Shown here piece after piece: positions 17,813 to 26,350 of a DNA stretch of 64,000 nt. A model generated the notes under the pieces. That model did not search any database. It was not told where the DNA came from and saw only the letters and a list, made by a program, of their open reading frames with translations. The DNA lies in NCBI GenBank assembly GCA_002307725.1, contig DBUB01000010.1, positions 620,001 through 684,000 on the forward strand, in the 5' to 3' direction. Numbering within the stretch: the first letter of the stretch is position 1; each line of letters begins with the position of its first letter. A program made the translations under genes and the position numbers. The stretch is from Alphaproteobacteria bacterium UBA1301. GTDB taxonomy: Bacteria > Pseudomonadota > Alphaproteobacteria > Micropepsales > Micropepsaceae.

Positions 17813-19987
17813 CTAGTAAGTCGCCCGCAACTCCACGCTAATGACGCGGCCTTTGTTGAGCGGCGAGAAGGTCGGAAGCGCGCCGCCGGAATAACCGAAC
17901 GTCGACGATTCTGGCAAGGTGGTGTCGCCGCCCCAGGTCGCAACATTGGTCAGGTTCTTGCCATTGAGCGACACGCTCCAGCCACCGGTTTGCGGCGTGA
18001 AGGTGAAGTTGGTGTCGATCAGATCGGTCTCGGCAAGCCGCCCCAGATTGGTGTCGTTGTAGAACGAGGCATCGCGATGATCGAAGCCGGAGCGCATTTC
18101 GATACGTCCGCCGGGCACCACAAAGCCGTAAGTCATATCGATTCCGGCGCTCAATGGTGCCAGCCGTGGAATGCGCATATGGGCGTCGGCTGTGGTCACG
18201 GCAAGGTCGCCGTTCAAATCCGCCGTCACGCGATCATATTGGCCGTGCACATACCCAGCGCGCAGCGAAATCCCAAGATCGCCGGTCAGCGTAAAGCGCG
18301 CTTCGATTTCTCCGCCGTAAAGCCGCGCGTCGCCCGCGTTCAGCACCAGTTGCTGTACGCCAGAAATCGGATCGGCCAGATTGGTCTCGCGCTGCATATT
18401 TGAAATCTGGGTGTGGAATAGCGCGAGGTTCAGCGTGTGCGCGCCGAAGGCCTGTTTCCAGCCGAGTTCGAAGGCAGACAAGGTCTCGAGATTGTAGGCC
18501 AGAGGTTTCAGGCCCAGGCTGGAGGTGCGGAAATTGGCGCCGCCGCCGCGAAAGGCGCGTGACCACGACGCGTAGATATTGGTTGCTTCGTCCGGCCGCC
18601 ATTGTAGGCCCAGCTTTGGCGAAAAATTGTTCCAGTTCTGGAAAAACGGGGTGTCGGAAAAATTCAGCGTGCGTGCGTCGATGTTTCCGCCATCCACACC
18701 TTCGCCCGGTACTATCACACTTGGGCCATCAAGATCATCCGCCGCCCGGCGCACGCGCGAGAGGCGCGAATGTTTGCGCTCATGGGTGAAACGAAGGCCG
18801 CTGCTGAGCGTTATCGTATCGCTGAGGTGCCAATCGGCATTGGCGAAGACGGCGATATCCTGAAACGTGCCCTGGCCGCCGCCGGTGCGCCGGAACGTCG
18901 GCGAGAAATTGCGCTCATCGATGTAGGTGAGGTTCTGTTCCAGGAAATAAACGCCCACCACCGCATCGGCCGGTCCGAAGGTGGCGGCATAGCGCAGTTC
19001 GTCGCTCACTTGGCTTTGCTGGTTAAGAATGCGGGTGTGAAACACGAAATTCGGCGTGGAGTCGATATCCGCCGCCCACGCCACCGTTACGGTGCGCCAG
19101 CCGGTGATGTTGGTGAGAGTGCCGCGCCCGGTTTGGGCATTTGTTTCCAGCGTCATCTGGTCCCAATGCGTCTTGGCATAGCCGCGATTGTCGAGCGAAA
19201 AATCGAAGGTGCTGCGCGCGAACAAGGCGTGGTTCTGGCCAGCTGGTCCGTCGCCGGTATCGGCGCCGTGCTCCAGGCGCAGCATCATGTCGAAACCCGG
19301 TGCGGGCGTCAGGCGAAAGCTGGCACGCGCGCCATAGGCGTCGTGTTTGCCGAACGCACTGCCGTCGTAGCGGTTGATCAACCAGCCGTCATCGTGTTCG
19401 CCGGTGAGCGCCAAGCGCCCTGTCAGCAGGCCCTTTACCAGCGGACCGGACAGTGCAATTTCGCCGGACGTATCGGGTCCGGAGGCCACCGTGACGCGGC
19501 CGTTGAGTTCGAACGTGTCCGATGGCGCACGGTTGCGGATCAGCACGGCGCCGCCGGTGACGTTGTGGCCATACAGCGTGCCTTGCGGGCCGCGCAGAAC
19601 TTCCACCGCTTCGACATCCAGGAGATTTGTGAGCGTCCCCGCGTTCATGCCGACATACACGCCGTCCACGAACACACCGACGGCCGGGTCGACGGACGGG
19701 ATCGAGGAATTCACGCCGACGCCGCGAATGGAGACGTTGGCGATGCCGCGTGCGGTGCCCAGATCTTCGATCTGCACATTCGGCATCGCATAAGAAAGAT
19801 CCTGCAGCGTAGTGGCGTTGCGCGACGCCAATTGCGCTTCGCCAAATACATTCAGCGTTAGCGGTAAGTCTTGTGGCGTGGCCCCATGTTGCTTGGAGGC
19901 CGTCACGATCACCGCTTCAGTGGCGGCAACGGCGGGCTCCACGAGTAGAAGCAAACAAGCCAATGTCGATGGGACGGTGCAGTTCAT
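17813..19987 (-). CDS. TonB-dependent receptor
   Basis: 724 aa with a signal peptide (about residues 1-21) and then a TonB-box-like AVIVTAS segment. The plug domain holds IRGVGVN and the VLRGPQGTLYG motif, and the 22-strand barrel ends in an aromatic residue after SVELRATY. I chose the ATG at 19987, which begins the signal peptide; the frame extends 25 codons upstream. Such receptors import siderophores, vitamin B12, or plant-derived oligosaccharides and phenolics. No FecI/FecR or enzyme gene flanks it, so the ligand cannot be assigned. It is divergent from a second receptor. Confidence 0.93.
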   Translation of the reverse strand: MNCTVPSTLACLLLLVEPAVAATEAVIVTASKQHGATPQDLPLTLNVFGEAQLASRNATTLQDLSYAMPNVQIEDLGTARGIANVSIRGVGVNSSIPSVDPAVGVFVDGVYVGMNAGTLTNLLDVEAVEVLRGPQGTLYGHNVTGGAVLIRNRAPSDTFELNGRVTVASGPDTSGEIALSGPLVKGLLTGRLALTGEHDDGWLINRYDGSAFGKHDAYGARASFRLTPAPGFDMMLRLEHGADTGDGPAGQNHALFARSTFDFSLDNRGYAKTHWDQMTLETNAQTGRGTLTNITGWRTVTVAWAADIDSTPNFVFHTRILNQQSQVSDELRYAATFGPADAVVGVYFLEQNLTYIDERNFSPTFRRTGGGQGTFQDIAVFANADWHLSDTITLSSGLRFTHERKHSRLSRVRRAADDLDGPSVIVPGEGVDGGNIDARTLNFSDTPFFQNWNNFSPKLGLQWRPDEATNIYASWSRAFRGGGANFRTSSLGLKPLAYNLETLSAFELGWKQAFGAHTLNLALFHTQISNMQRETNLADPISGVQQLVLNAGDARLYGGEIEARFTLTGDLGISLRAGYVHGQYDRVTADLNGDLAVTTADAHMRIPRLAPLSAGIDMTYGFVVPGGRIEMRSGFDHRDASFYNDTNLGRLAETDLIDTNFTFTPQTGGWSVSLNGKNLTNVATWGGDTTLPESSTFGYSGGALPTFSPLNKGRVISVELRATY

Positions 19988-20866
19988 CGTCAATTTTCTG
20001 TAGTTTTTTGCGTGAAGTGATGCCAGCCCATAGCCTGGGTCGGCTGCGATGACCAGATACAATCGGTATCGGGTGCAGCATCAGGCTGTTGATGATTGTT
20101 GAACTCACGGCCTAACGGTACCAACCGTACGGGACGGACGGCGGAATTGATGGGCGATGGTGTCGTACAGGTTAGCGGTCGTGTCCTTGTCCGCACTATT
20201 GATGTGGACTCTGCCGCGGTATTTTCTGTCCCCGTGCGACGGACGCTATCTTCGCTAGAACTGGTTTTATCGCATTGATCCCATTACGCACGTCTGTCAT
20301 CCCCAGTCGAGAACCGCAAATGTCGTGAGCGGAACGAGGGGTATCGAACGACAGTTTTTGAAGGACCTCGTTCAGTCGCTCGTACAGCACGCTCGTGAAA
20401 TGGCGGGTGGATCAACGCGAAGCGGTGAGACGGGGGAGAAAATGTGAATAGTGCTCCAGTCACCCGTTCTCAACTGGCGGCGGTGTCGCTGGTACGCGCG
20501 ACCGGCAAGCCGGTGAAAGCCAATCTATTGCTTGATGCTGGTGTTCTGGCGGCGCGCAATGAAGAATACTAAAATGCCGCACATCACAAAGCTGGATGCG
20601 CGGCGCGCCACGAAACTTCAGAATAATGCATGAGCGCGCAATGAATTCTCCATGTGTCATCCTGGTGTGGCTTAAATAACATGATCGGAACGCTTTCGGG
20701 GAAAACACGTAGTGAAAGTGATGCAATCGATTGTATGGCGGTTGGCGCTATGGCAGAACCTCCCAAGCAATCCCGCGGCGTCCATGGCAGCGATTGGAAA
20801 ACCGATCGTGATTGGATGCAAGACTGAGCGGAAGAGCAAAAAGCCAAATGAATTAGGGACGGATCT
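19988..20866. other. 879-bp region between divergent TonB receptor genes
   Basis: Unusually long for this window and relatively AT-rich towards 20,580-20,860, where the promoter of the right-hand receptor is expected. It holds a candidate 42-aa ORF (20444-20572) and an inverted-repeat-like cggtaccaaccgtacgg near 20117. No sigma/anti-sigma pair, transposase or RNA gene is visible. Other frames look like noise. Confidence 0.45.
20444..20572 (+). CDS. Candidate 42-aa small protein, unknown
   Basis: GTG start five bases after a strong GGGGGAG ribosome-binding site. The product is 42 aa, mildly hydrophobic in the middle (ANLLLDAGVLAA) with an acidic end (NEEY). No family is recognised. The ribosome-binding site is the main argument; it may be the remnant of a larger lost gene in the gap between the receptors. 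Confidence 0.3.
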   Translation: MNSAPVTRSQLAAVSLVRATGKPVKANLLLDAGVLAARNEEY

Positions 20867-23233
20867 ATGAAGCGTATTCATCGAAATATTGGACGAGCTT
20901 GCGTTCTGGTAGGCGCGGCATCGGCCTTGAGTATTCCAGCACTGGCCCAGGCATCCGAAGGGCAGGGCACGGACAGCACGGCCATCGAAACGGTCGTAGT
21001 TACGGCGCAAAAGCATGCCGAACTCCTGTCGAAAGCCCCGGTGGCGATTTCGGCTGTGAGCCAGCAAGGCATGGACAAGCTCAACATCACGACGGCACAG
21101 GACCTTGTTTCGACGGTTCCCAATCTTCAGACCTCGGTGAACGGTTACAGCACCCAGTTCCAGATTCGCGGCATCGGCAACAACAGCGGCAGCTATTCGG
21201 TCGTCGCCACACAGGTGGACGGAATCTATCAGGCCAATTCCGGTACGTTGAATGGTGGTCTCTACGATGTGGCCCGTATCGAAGTCGCACGCGGTCCGCA
21301 GGGGACCGTGTATGGACGGAACGCCACAGCGGGTGTTGTCAATATTTTGACCAACGACCCGGAAAAAGAATTGCGCGTGTTTGGCGATATCGCCTACGGC
21401 AATTATAATGAACTGACGACCCGCGCCGTGGTCAACGTGCCTGTCACCGATGGATTGGCTGTTCGCGCCTCCATCGTGCGCCAGACCAATGACGGTTACT
21501 ATCCGGCAGGGGCTGCTTCCAACAAATACAATTCCAAGGACCTTCTTGCCGGTCAGCTAACGATTCTGGCCAACATCACCGATAATCTGACTTGGCGCGT
21601 TGCGGTGGAGCACAGTGAAAACACTGGCACGCTGCGCTATCTTTTCGCCGTCAACTATCTCACCTACCCCAATGCGGATCTGACGACCGGAAATCTCGGC
21701 ACCGGTGTGAGCCATGCGGCCCGCGCCAACATGTTCAACCAAGAATCGGTCACCGACAATTCGTTGAGCATTCAGGAAAACGCGGTGCGTTCCCGCCTGA
21801 CTTGGAACGCTACGGACGAGTTCTCCATCACCTATCTCGCCGGCGTTTCGTCCTATTTGAACAACGGAAACTCCGCAGCGACGGGCGTCTACTGGCAGTT
21901 CGGCAAATCCCAAGAAACCCAGTCGATATCGAACGAAGTGGACTTCAACTACAACACCGACAAGATCAAAGCGGTGGTTGGGCTCTACCAGTATTGGGAC
22001 AACTCCACGGGCTATGGTGGAATCCACATCGGCAACACTGTGCCGTATCCGCTGAGCACTTACGTTTCCTCACTGGTTACGCCCCTTAATAACGCGGTGG
22101 GCAGCGAGCCATCTTCTTATGGTTTGATCGATGTTGCCCAGACTGCCAAAAAGAACGGCAACCAGTCTGAAGCGATCTTCGGGCAGCTCACCTACAGTGT
22201 CCTTCCCGATCTGCGTGTGACCACTGGCATCCGTTATACCAAGGACTGGCACAATGTGGATCAGCTCCAGACCGTGTGCGCGTTCGACACGGTGGTGGTG
22301 ACCTCGAGCAGTGCCTCCTGTACCGTCCCTTACGGTGCGGCCACGGAAACTTATCAGGCGACCAAATCCAGCAATGTCAGCTGGCGTCTTGGCACCGATT
22401 ACGATCTCTCCGAGAACCAATTGCTCTACGCCTCGGTCTCCACGGGCTATCGCGCGGGCGGTGTCTCCGGCAATGCGCTGTTGCCGACAGAATATCTGAC
22501 CTACAAGCCGGAACGGGTGGTCAACTACGAAGCGGGCTGGAAGAGCGAACTGCTCAACCGTTCGCTGGGACTTTCGGCAACCGTGTTCAACATGGAATAT
22601 TCGAACATGCAGGTCAGTGCGATCGAGCATGACACGAGCGACAATCCTACCCCGGTCACAATCAACGCCGCCAAAGCGCGGATCAAGGGTGCGGAATTCG
22701 AATGGACCTGGCGCATTACCGGCGCGGATACCTTGACCGGATATGCCACCTACCTCGATGCCCGCTTCTCCTCTTTCCCGAATGCGGTCAATTCAACGGT
22801 CAATCCGGACGGTATTTATAATAGCTATGCAGTCGCGGCCTACGGTCTGGGCAAGCTCGCGACCAATGTGTCCTACGACTTCACTGGCAATCACTTGCCG
22901 AACGCGCCGGAAGAATCCTTACGTGTAGCCTATTCGCACGTTTTCGATCTTGGCGATGATGGGACCTTGACGCCCTCGTTCCAATTCTACTGGCAAGATG
23001 CATCGTACAGCGACTTCGCCAACAACACACAGGCGCTGCACAAGGCCTACACCAAATCCGACATTGTCCTGACCTATCAGGCAGCGTCGGACCGGCTGAC
23101 GGTGGAAGCCTTCATCCATAATGTTGAGAACCGTGTTGTTTGGGAGGTTCTGAACACGAAGTGGGACGACACCCAGGGCACACGTATGGCTCCGCGCACC
23201 TTTGGCGTGCGCGTCGGCTATAAGCTCTACTAG
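20867..23233 (+). CDS. TonB-dependent receptor
   Basis: 788 aa outer-membrane receptor. Signal peptide about residues 1-27, TonB-box-like ETVVVTAQK, plug with IRGIGNNSGS and VARGPQGTVYGRNATAG, and a C-terminal barrel closing with GVRVGYKLY. It belongs to the large class of receptors common in Caulobacter- and Sphingomonas-like bacteria that import iron complexes or plant-derived compounds; the ligand is not visible. A strong intrinsic terminator follows. The divergent partner receptor shares only the family fold, so this is not a recent duplication. Confidence 0.94.
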   Translation: MKRIHRNIGRACVLVGAASALSIPALAQASEGQGTDSTAIETVVVTAQKHAELLSKAPVAISAVSQQGMDKLNITTAQDLVSTVPNLQTSVNGYSTQFQIRGIGNNSGSYSVVATQVDGIYQANSGTLNGGLYDVARIEVARGPQGTVYGRNATAGVVNILTNDPEKELRVFGDIAYGNYNELTTRAVVNVPVTDGLAVRASIVRQTNDGYYPAGAASNKYNSKDLLAGQLTILANITDNLTWRVAVEHSENTGTLRYLFAVNYLTYPNADLTTGNLGTGVSHAARANMFNQESVTDNSLSIQENAVRSRLTWNATDEFSITYLAGVSSYLNNGNSAATGVYWQFGKSQETQSISNEVDFNYNTDKIKAVVGLYQYWDNSTGYGGIHIGNTVPYPLSTYVSSLVTPLNNAVGSEPSSYGLIDVAQTAKKNGNQSEAIFGQLTYSVLPDLRVTTGIRYTKDWHNVDQLQTVCAFDTVVVTSSSASCTVPYGAATETYQATKSSNVSWRLGTDYDLSENQLLYASVSTGYRAGGVSGNALLPTEYLTYKPERVVNYEAGWKSELLNRSLGLSATVFNMEYSNMQVSAIEHDTSDNPTPVTINAAKARIKGAEFEWTWRITGADTLTGYATYLDARFSSFPNAVNSTVNPDGIYNSYAVAAYGLGKLATNVSYDFTGNHLPNAPEESLRVAYSHVFDLGDDGTLTPSFQFYWQDASYSDFANNTQALHKAYTKSDIVLTYQAASDRLTVEAFIHNVENRVVWEVLNTKWDDTQGTRMAPRTFGVRVGYKLY

Positions 23234-23260
23234 AGGCGTCTGTCTCTTAGCGCCTGCAAA

Positions 23261-23300
23261 AAGGGCCCGGTGTGCACGCCACACCGGGCCTAATTTTTTC
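23261..23300 (+). terminator. Intrinsic terminator of the TonB receptor gene
   Basis: An 11-bp perfect GC-rich stem (23264-23274 with 23280-23290), 5-nt loop, then taatttttt. It starts 30 bp after the receptor stop codon. Confidence 0.9.
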
Positions 23301-23430
23301 CCAATTCCGCGCCGCTCTCGCAGCTTCGGATGGTCGGCCGGCGATGACGGTTTGGGGTATCTCGAAGACAACAGGTTTTGGTGCGAAGAGCGCGGGGGAG
23401 GGGCTCGCCAGGAGCAGTTTCCCGGCCGCA

Positions 23431-23751
23431 TCAGGACTCCAACTCACCCAATCCCGTCAGGTTCAAAACGCCCTTTCCGGGCAGTTCGACCCGCAGCACC
23501 AACGTGCCGCCCGCCGCCTCGACAAAGCGGCGCAGCGTTGACAGATAAAGGTCTGTCTGACGCTCGATCTTGAGGACCGATGGCTGTTTGATCCCGAGAC
23601 CTTTGGCGATTTGGCTTTGGCTGCGTTCGGTGAGAAGGCGCAAGGCCTTCAGCCCTTCCACTTCGCGATGCAGTTCGGCGGCGCGTTTTTCGATCCGCGC
23701 CCGGCGGGCCTTCGGCAGACTGGCCATGATCTCTTTGCGGGTGCGGCCCAT
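23431..23751 (-). CDS. higA: HigA-type antitoxin, XRE helix-turn-helix
   Basis: 106 aa. The N-terminal third is a basic helical region; residues ~45-72 form the helix-turn-helix (SQSQIAKGLGIKQPSVLKIERQ). The short C-terminal extension fits a toxin-binding antitoxin. It begins 1 bp after the toxin gene ends, in toxin-first order as in higBA and related Gp49/XRE modules. It probably represses its own operon through the palindrome upstream of the toxin gene. Confidence 0.83.
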   Translation of the reverse strand: MGRTRKEIMASLPKARRARIEKRAAELHREVEGLKALRLLTERSQSQIAKGLGIKQPSVLKIERQTDLYLSTLRRFVEAAGGTLVLRVELPGKGVLNLTGLGELES

Positions 23752-23752
23752 C

Positions 23753-24109
23753 TCAACGCTCCTTCAAACGCTTCAAGTGCTCGGTAAAACGGCTATCGGC
23801 GGTGCGAACCAGCCGTGTGTAAAATCTCTTTTGCGCCATTCCGGCCTTGTCGCTGGCGACCAGCAGGATCGCCCGCCGCACGGGATCGAACGCAAACGCC
23901 ACCCGCCACACTCCGCTCGCTACCCGGAAACGAAGTTCCTTCATGTTGACATGCTTGGAACCGGCGAGCGTATCGACATGCGGACGGCCAAGCGCCGGGC
24001 CATAGGTTTCCAAGAGCGCGGTGACAGCAAGAAGTGCGTCCTGCACCGCTATAGGCAAGGCGTCGAATTCGGGATCGAACGCGTCATGGTTGGCGACGGT
24101 CCAAGGCAT
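23753..24109 (-). CDS. higB: RelE/HigB-like toxin (phage Gp49-like family)
   Basis: 118 aa. The ordered blocks KELRF, GVWRVAFAFDP, AILLVASDKAG and RFYTRLVRTADSRF match the Gp49-like (DUF891) branch of the RelE fold, ribosome-associated mRNA interferases. Toxin precedes antitoxin, the usual HigBA order. The start is the ATG at 24109, close to palindromic operator-like DNA. Confidence 0.83.
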   Translation of the reverse strand: MPWTVANHDAFDPEFDALPIAVQDALLAVTALLETYGPALGRPHVDTLAGSKHVNMKELRFRVASGVWRVAFAFDPVRRAILLVASDKAGMAQKRFYTRLVRTADSRFTEHLKRLKER

Positions 24110-24117
24110 GAGACTAT

Positions 24118-24158
24118 ATAGCTCACAGCCTATGATGTGTCCATAGCTTATAAGCTAT
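24118..24158. promoter_or_regulatory. Candidate operator/promoter of the toxin-antitoxin operon
   Basis: A perfect 16-bp palindrome atagcttataagctat (24143-24158) with a second imperfect half-palindrome atagct...agcctat (24118-24133), just upstream of the toxin start. Placement and symmetry fit autorepression by the XRE antitoxin; the -10 region is likely within this AT-rich stretch. Confidence 0.6.
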
Positions 24159-24175
24159 TATACTCGTTCGTCATT

Positions 24176-24300
24176 TTTCCTCTCCCCTTGTGGGAGAGGG
24201 CTGTTTGCCTTGCACTTACGAAGTGTGCGAGCACAGCGAACGCAGCGAGCACAGCGAACGCAGCGAGTGCAGTAAGTGCTAGGCAAACCGGGTGAGGGGT
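24176..24300. repeat. REP-like palindromic element with internal tandem repeat
   Basis: Outer part: ctctcccc...gggagag on the left and gggtgagggg on the right. Within, a 17-bp arm (24203-24219) pairs with 24272-24288 with one mismatch, forming a long hairpin. At its top lie two exact tandem copies of an 18-bp unit (24231-24248, 24249-24266). This is the arrangement of bacterial interspersed palindromic elements; transposition by a REP-associated transposase elsewhere is possible. Confidence 0.7.
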
Positions 24301-24381
24301 GCGTGCGTCAGCTTTTTGCATCTGGCGAGCCGGGCAGAAAATGGCGCTGCGGCGAAACGAAGAATGGTTCTTACTCCGACT

Positions 24382-25038
24382 CTATTCCCTTTTGGACCGA
24401 TCTGAATGCTGCGCTAGATCCCGACTTTTCTGCCCGCGATTTGGCAATTGCGGTCTTTCAGGCCATGTGGAGGGCCTCCGGTCCAACCATCTCCAAGAGT
24501 CCTCCATAGCGTCTATGAAGTCTCGTAGCACAATCGCGGCATCTCTAACGTACCGGTATTCAGTAAGCAGATTCTTATTTCGCAGCTTTGCAGCTCTTGT
24601 ATTGCCGTAAACATCGTTAGGCTGAATACCCTCTGGCAAATCAAAAATGCGCCCATAAATGAATGAGTGTAGTGGCCCGTGCACAGCATTATTCCGGCCT
24701 TCTTCAAGAGCATCAATTTGGCCGCACACCCATTTTATGTCGTCAATCGCTCGCGGATTTAGCCTTATTTCATCGGGCTCCAATTGGGAGAACACAGCCT
24801 TGAGCATTTTTCGTTTTATGCGGTCAGAATCAACCGCCTGGAAAGCGGCCTGTGTTTTTTCATTATCTGTGATCGAGGCAATTGAATTAAACAGTACACA
24901 GACAGATTCGTGAAGGTCGTTCCATGCTAGGGACAATTGACCTATGGCGAGCGCGTATGGACGATATTCGCGCGATGAAAAGCGCTCGATTTGAGGCTTT
25001 TGTTTATTTGGTCTCCTAGATTTGGTATTCTCACTCAT
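24382..25038 (-). CDS. HEPN-like protein, unknown function
   Basis: 218 aa, predicted mostly helical. I chose the ATG at 25038 because GGGAG lies upstream; the open frame continues 5' with unlike composition. The segment around residues 36-52 (LAWNDLHESVCVLF) and the motif RNNAVH (R115, H120; the R-x4-H pattern) are what one sees in HEPN-fold proteins, several of which are toxin or antiphage RNases. The C-terminal third is basic. The gene is less GC-rich than its neighbours and sits between a toxin-antitoxin pair and a phage satellite, suggesting acquisition by transfer. The HEPN call rests on a short motif and helical context. Confidence 0.5.
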   Translation of the reverse strand: MSENTKSRRPNKQKPQIERFSSREYRPYALAIGQLSLAWNDLHESVCVLFNSIASITDNEKTQAAFQAVDSDRIKRKMLKAVFSQLEPDEIRLNPRAIDDIKWVCGQIDALEEGRNNAVHGPLHSFIYGRIFDLPEGIQPNDVYGNTRAAKLRNKNLLTEYRYVRDAAIVLRDFIDAMEDSWRWLDRRPSTWPERPQLPNRGQKSRDLAQHSDRSKRE

Positions 25039-25371
25039 TGGACACTCCCGACCAAGACTAATACAGCCCGATGAACCGAGTGCCGATTGAGCACGACCCT
25101 GCGCGGCGCTGCGGCTGGGTACGGAACGCCGCTCCAACAAATTCCCCGCAAGCGGGCGCTGAGTCGGGTGCAGAGCGCTACCAAGAAGTCGAGTAAGAGC
25201 GCCTAAGTCCACAGATTTTGTGAGCAGTGATTGCATACTGATAAATTTGCGCTGTAGTTTTCAATAGAGGGCTGAACACCGGTCAGCACGGGTCCCGTAC
25301 ACCGGGGCGGCATTGCCAACCCTAGAAGTGATCCCGGTCAGCGCGGCCTCTTCAGCCCTCGCCAGCGAGGA
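25039..25371. other. Intergenic region upstream of the HEPN-like gene
   Basis: About 330 bp. It contains the promoter side of the HEPN-like gene and, from ~25,260, sequence leading into a vapC fragment. Short frames on both strands lack ribosome-binding sites. No RNA gene or repeat recognised. Confidence 0.35.
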
Positions 25372-25527
25372 AGCCGCGCCGCGCTCGAAAAGGCCGGGCA
25401 GATCATCGGCGGCAACGATCTTTGGATCGCCGCCCATGCGTTTGCCGCGTCGCTGATCCTGGTCACGAACAACGAACGCGAATTCAAGCGCCTCAAACCG
25501 CTTCGGGTCGAAAACTGGGTGCGCTGA
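25372..25527 (+). pseudogene. VapC-type PIN-domain toxin, C-terminal remnant
   Basis: The last ~51 codons of a PIN-domain protein are recognisable: IIGGNDLWIAAHAF, then LILVTNNEREFKRL and a VENWVR ending before TGA. These are the third and fourth conserved blocks of VapC toxins (ND..IA and TN..F). The N-terminal half with the first acidic residues is absent and no start codon or VapB antitoxin is found, so this is a decayed fragment. Confidence 0.65.
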
Positions 25528-25831
25528 TCGCGCCACCTTGAAATTTGCACCATCAGTCCTCACGTTTTCAAAGAATCTTGTTTTCGCTGGTGCATGGAAG
25601 AAGCATTCCGACTCGCAATCTCACAAACGCCGTCGCTTCTGCTCGAAGCGATGCGCCGTCCCGTGCGCCATCGGCGTTCGCGCGAGCGGTTGCCGCGCAT
25701 CGGAAGCGATGGTGAATGCGGCGTGGTAAAAGCCGGGGAGGGTACCCTCCCTCCCCCACCTCCCACCTCCCAGCTCCCATAACAATTATCTTGCGCAATC
25801 CCGCCGCATCAAAGACACCGGCAAGGTTGGC
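25528..25831. other. Intergenic region with a 16-bp palindrome
   Basis: No convincing gene. A perfect palindrome gggagggtaccctccc lies at 25736-25751, followed by a pyrimidine-rich tract (ctcccccacctcccacctccc). The tract could form unusual structures or mark a decayed repeat. Confidence 0.35.
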
Positions 25832-26197
25832 TTGCCCGGCGTAGCAAAGGCGAAGCCGGGGGCGCCCTTCGGCAATCGCAATGCCGCCAAGCCGGAATCG
25901 GCCGAATTCCGCGCCTTCAAAGCCGAGGCCGACGCGCTCATCGCCCGCATGAAGGCCGCCATCGCGTACGCCGAACTGGTCATCGCCCAAAACACGCGGC
26001 CGCGCCGCCGCATCACCAGCTTCATCTATGAGCGGGACGGCGTCGTGATGCGGGTACGCGCGGTGACGCGGATCAAGGCCAAACGCCAAGCGGTTTGCCG
26101 GGGCGCCGACGGCCTTTCGCCTAACGTCTTGGCCGGGCGGCAGGATCGGCGCGAGCCGGTTGCGTCGCGCCCGCAGCCGTCGTATTCGGGGGCCGGA

Positions 26198-26273
26198 GCC
26201 GGCTTAGCTCAGCTGGTAGAGCACCTGATTTGTAATCAGGGGGTCACAGGTTCGAGTCCTGTAGCCGGCACCA
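26198..26273 (+). tRNA. tRNA-Thr (anticodon UGU), integration site of the satellite
   Basis: 76 nt with complete cloverleaf: 7-bp acceptor stem gccggct/agccggc, D-loop with agctcagctggtagagc, anticodon stem cctga/tcagg around loop tttgtaa (anticodon tgt), T-arm acagg-ttcgagt-cctgt and encoded CCA. Its 3' 48 bases are duplicated at 36704-36751, so the 3' end seen here comes from the integrated element and restores the gene. Confidence 0.97.
26226..26273 (+). repeat. attL: 48-bp direct repeat within tRNA-Thr
   Basis: Identical over 48 bases to 36704-36751, from the anticodon stem (tgatttgtaa) to the encoded CCA; the flanking bases differ on both sides, which fixes the repeat limits. Confidence 0.95.
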
Positions 26274-26321
26274 TTTATTTTCAATAGGTTAGTAAAAACG
26301 TCGAGCTACCAATTCTGCGGA

Positions 26322-26341
26322 TAGGTAACACTGTAGGTAAC
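26322..26341 (+). promoter_or_regulatory. Candidate integrase arm-type sites, left end
   Basis: Two copies of taggtaac, at 26322-26329 and 26334-26341, 12 bp apart. The same octamer occurs three times at the right end of the element (36556-36601) between integrase and attR. Presence near both att sites fits arm-type integrase or excisionase binding. Confidence 0.55.
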
Positions 26342-26350
26342 GAGGCGGCC

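Larger units (their letters stand above)
25832..26287 (+). pseudogene. Decayed small ORF running into tRNA-Thr
   Basis: TTG-initiated frame of 151 codons. Codons ~12-80 look like a real protein (GAPFGNRNAAKPE, a motif of small hypothetical proteins found near mobile elements, then a helical region). A palindromic ggcgtagc...gcgaagcc repeat forms its first codons. The last ~30 codons are simply the translation of tRNA-Thr (GLAQLVEHLICNQGVTGSS), a known artefact, so the true stop has been lost. I treat it as a broken gene. Confidence 0.4.

Noticed and set aside
20721..20870. 49-codon frame overlapping the start of the right TonB receptor
   Set aside because: ATGA overlap is suggestive, but there is no ribosome-binding site and composition is not protein-like.
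24231..24266. CRISPR-like tandem repeat
   Set aside because: Two abutting 18-bp copies without spacers inside a hairpin; no cas genes in the window.
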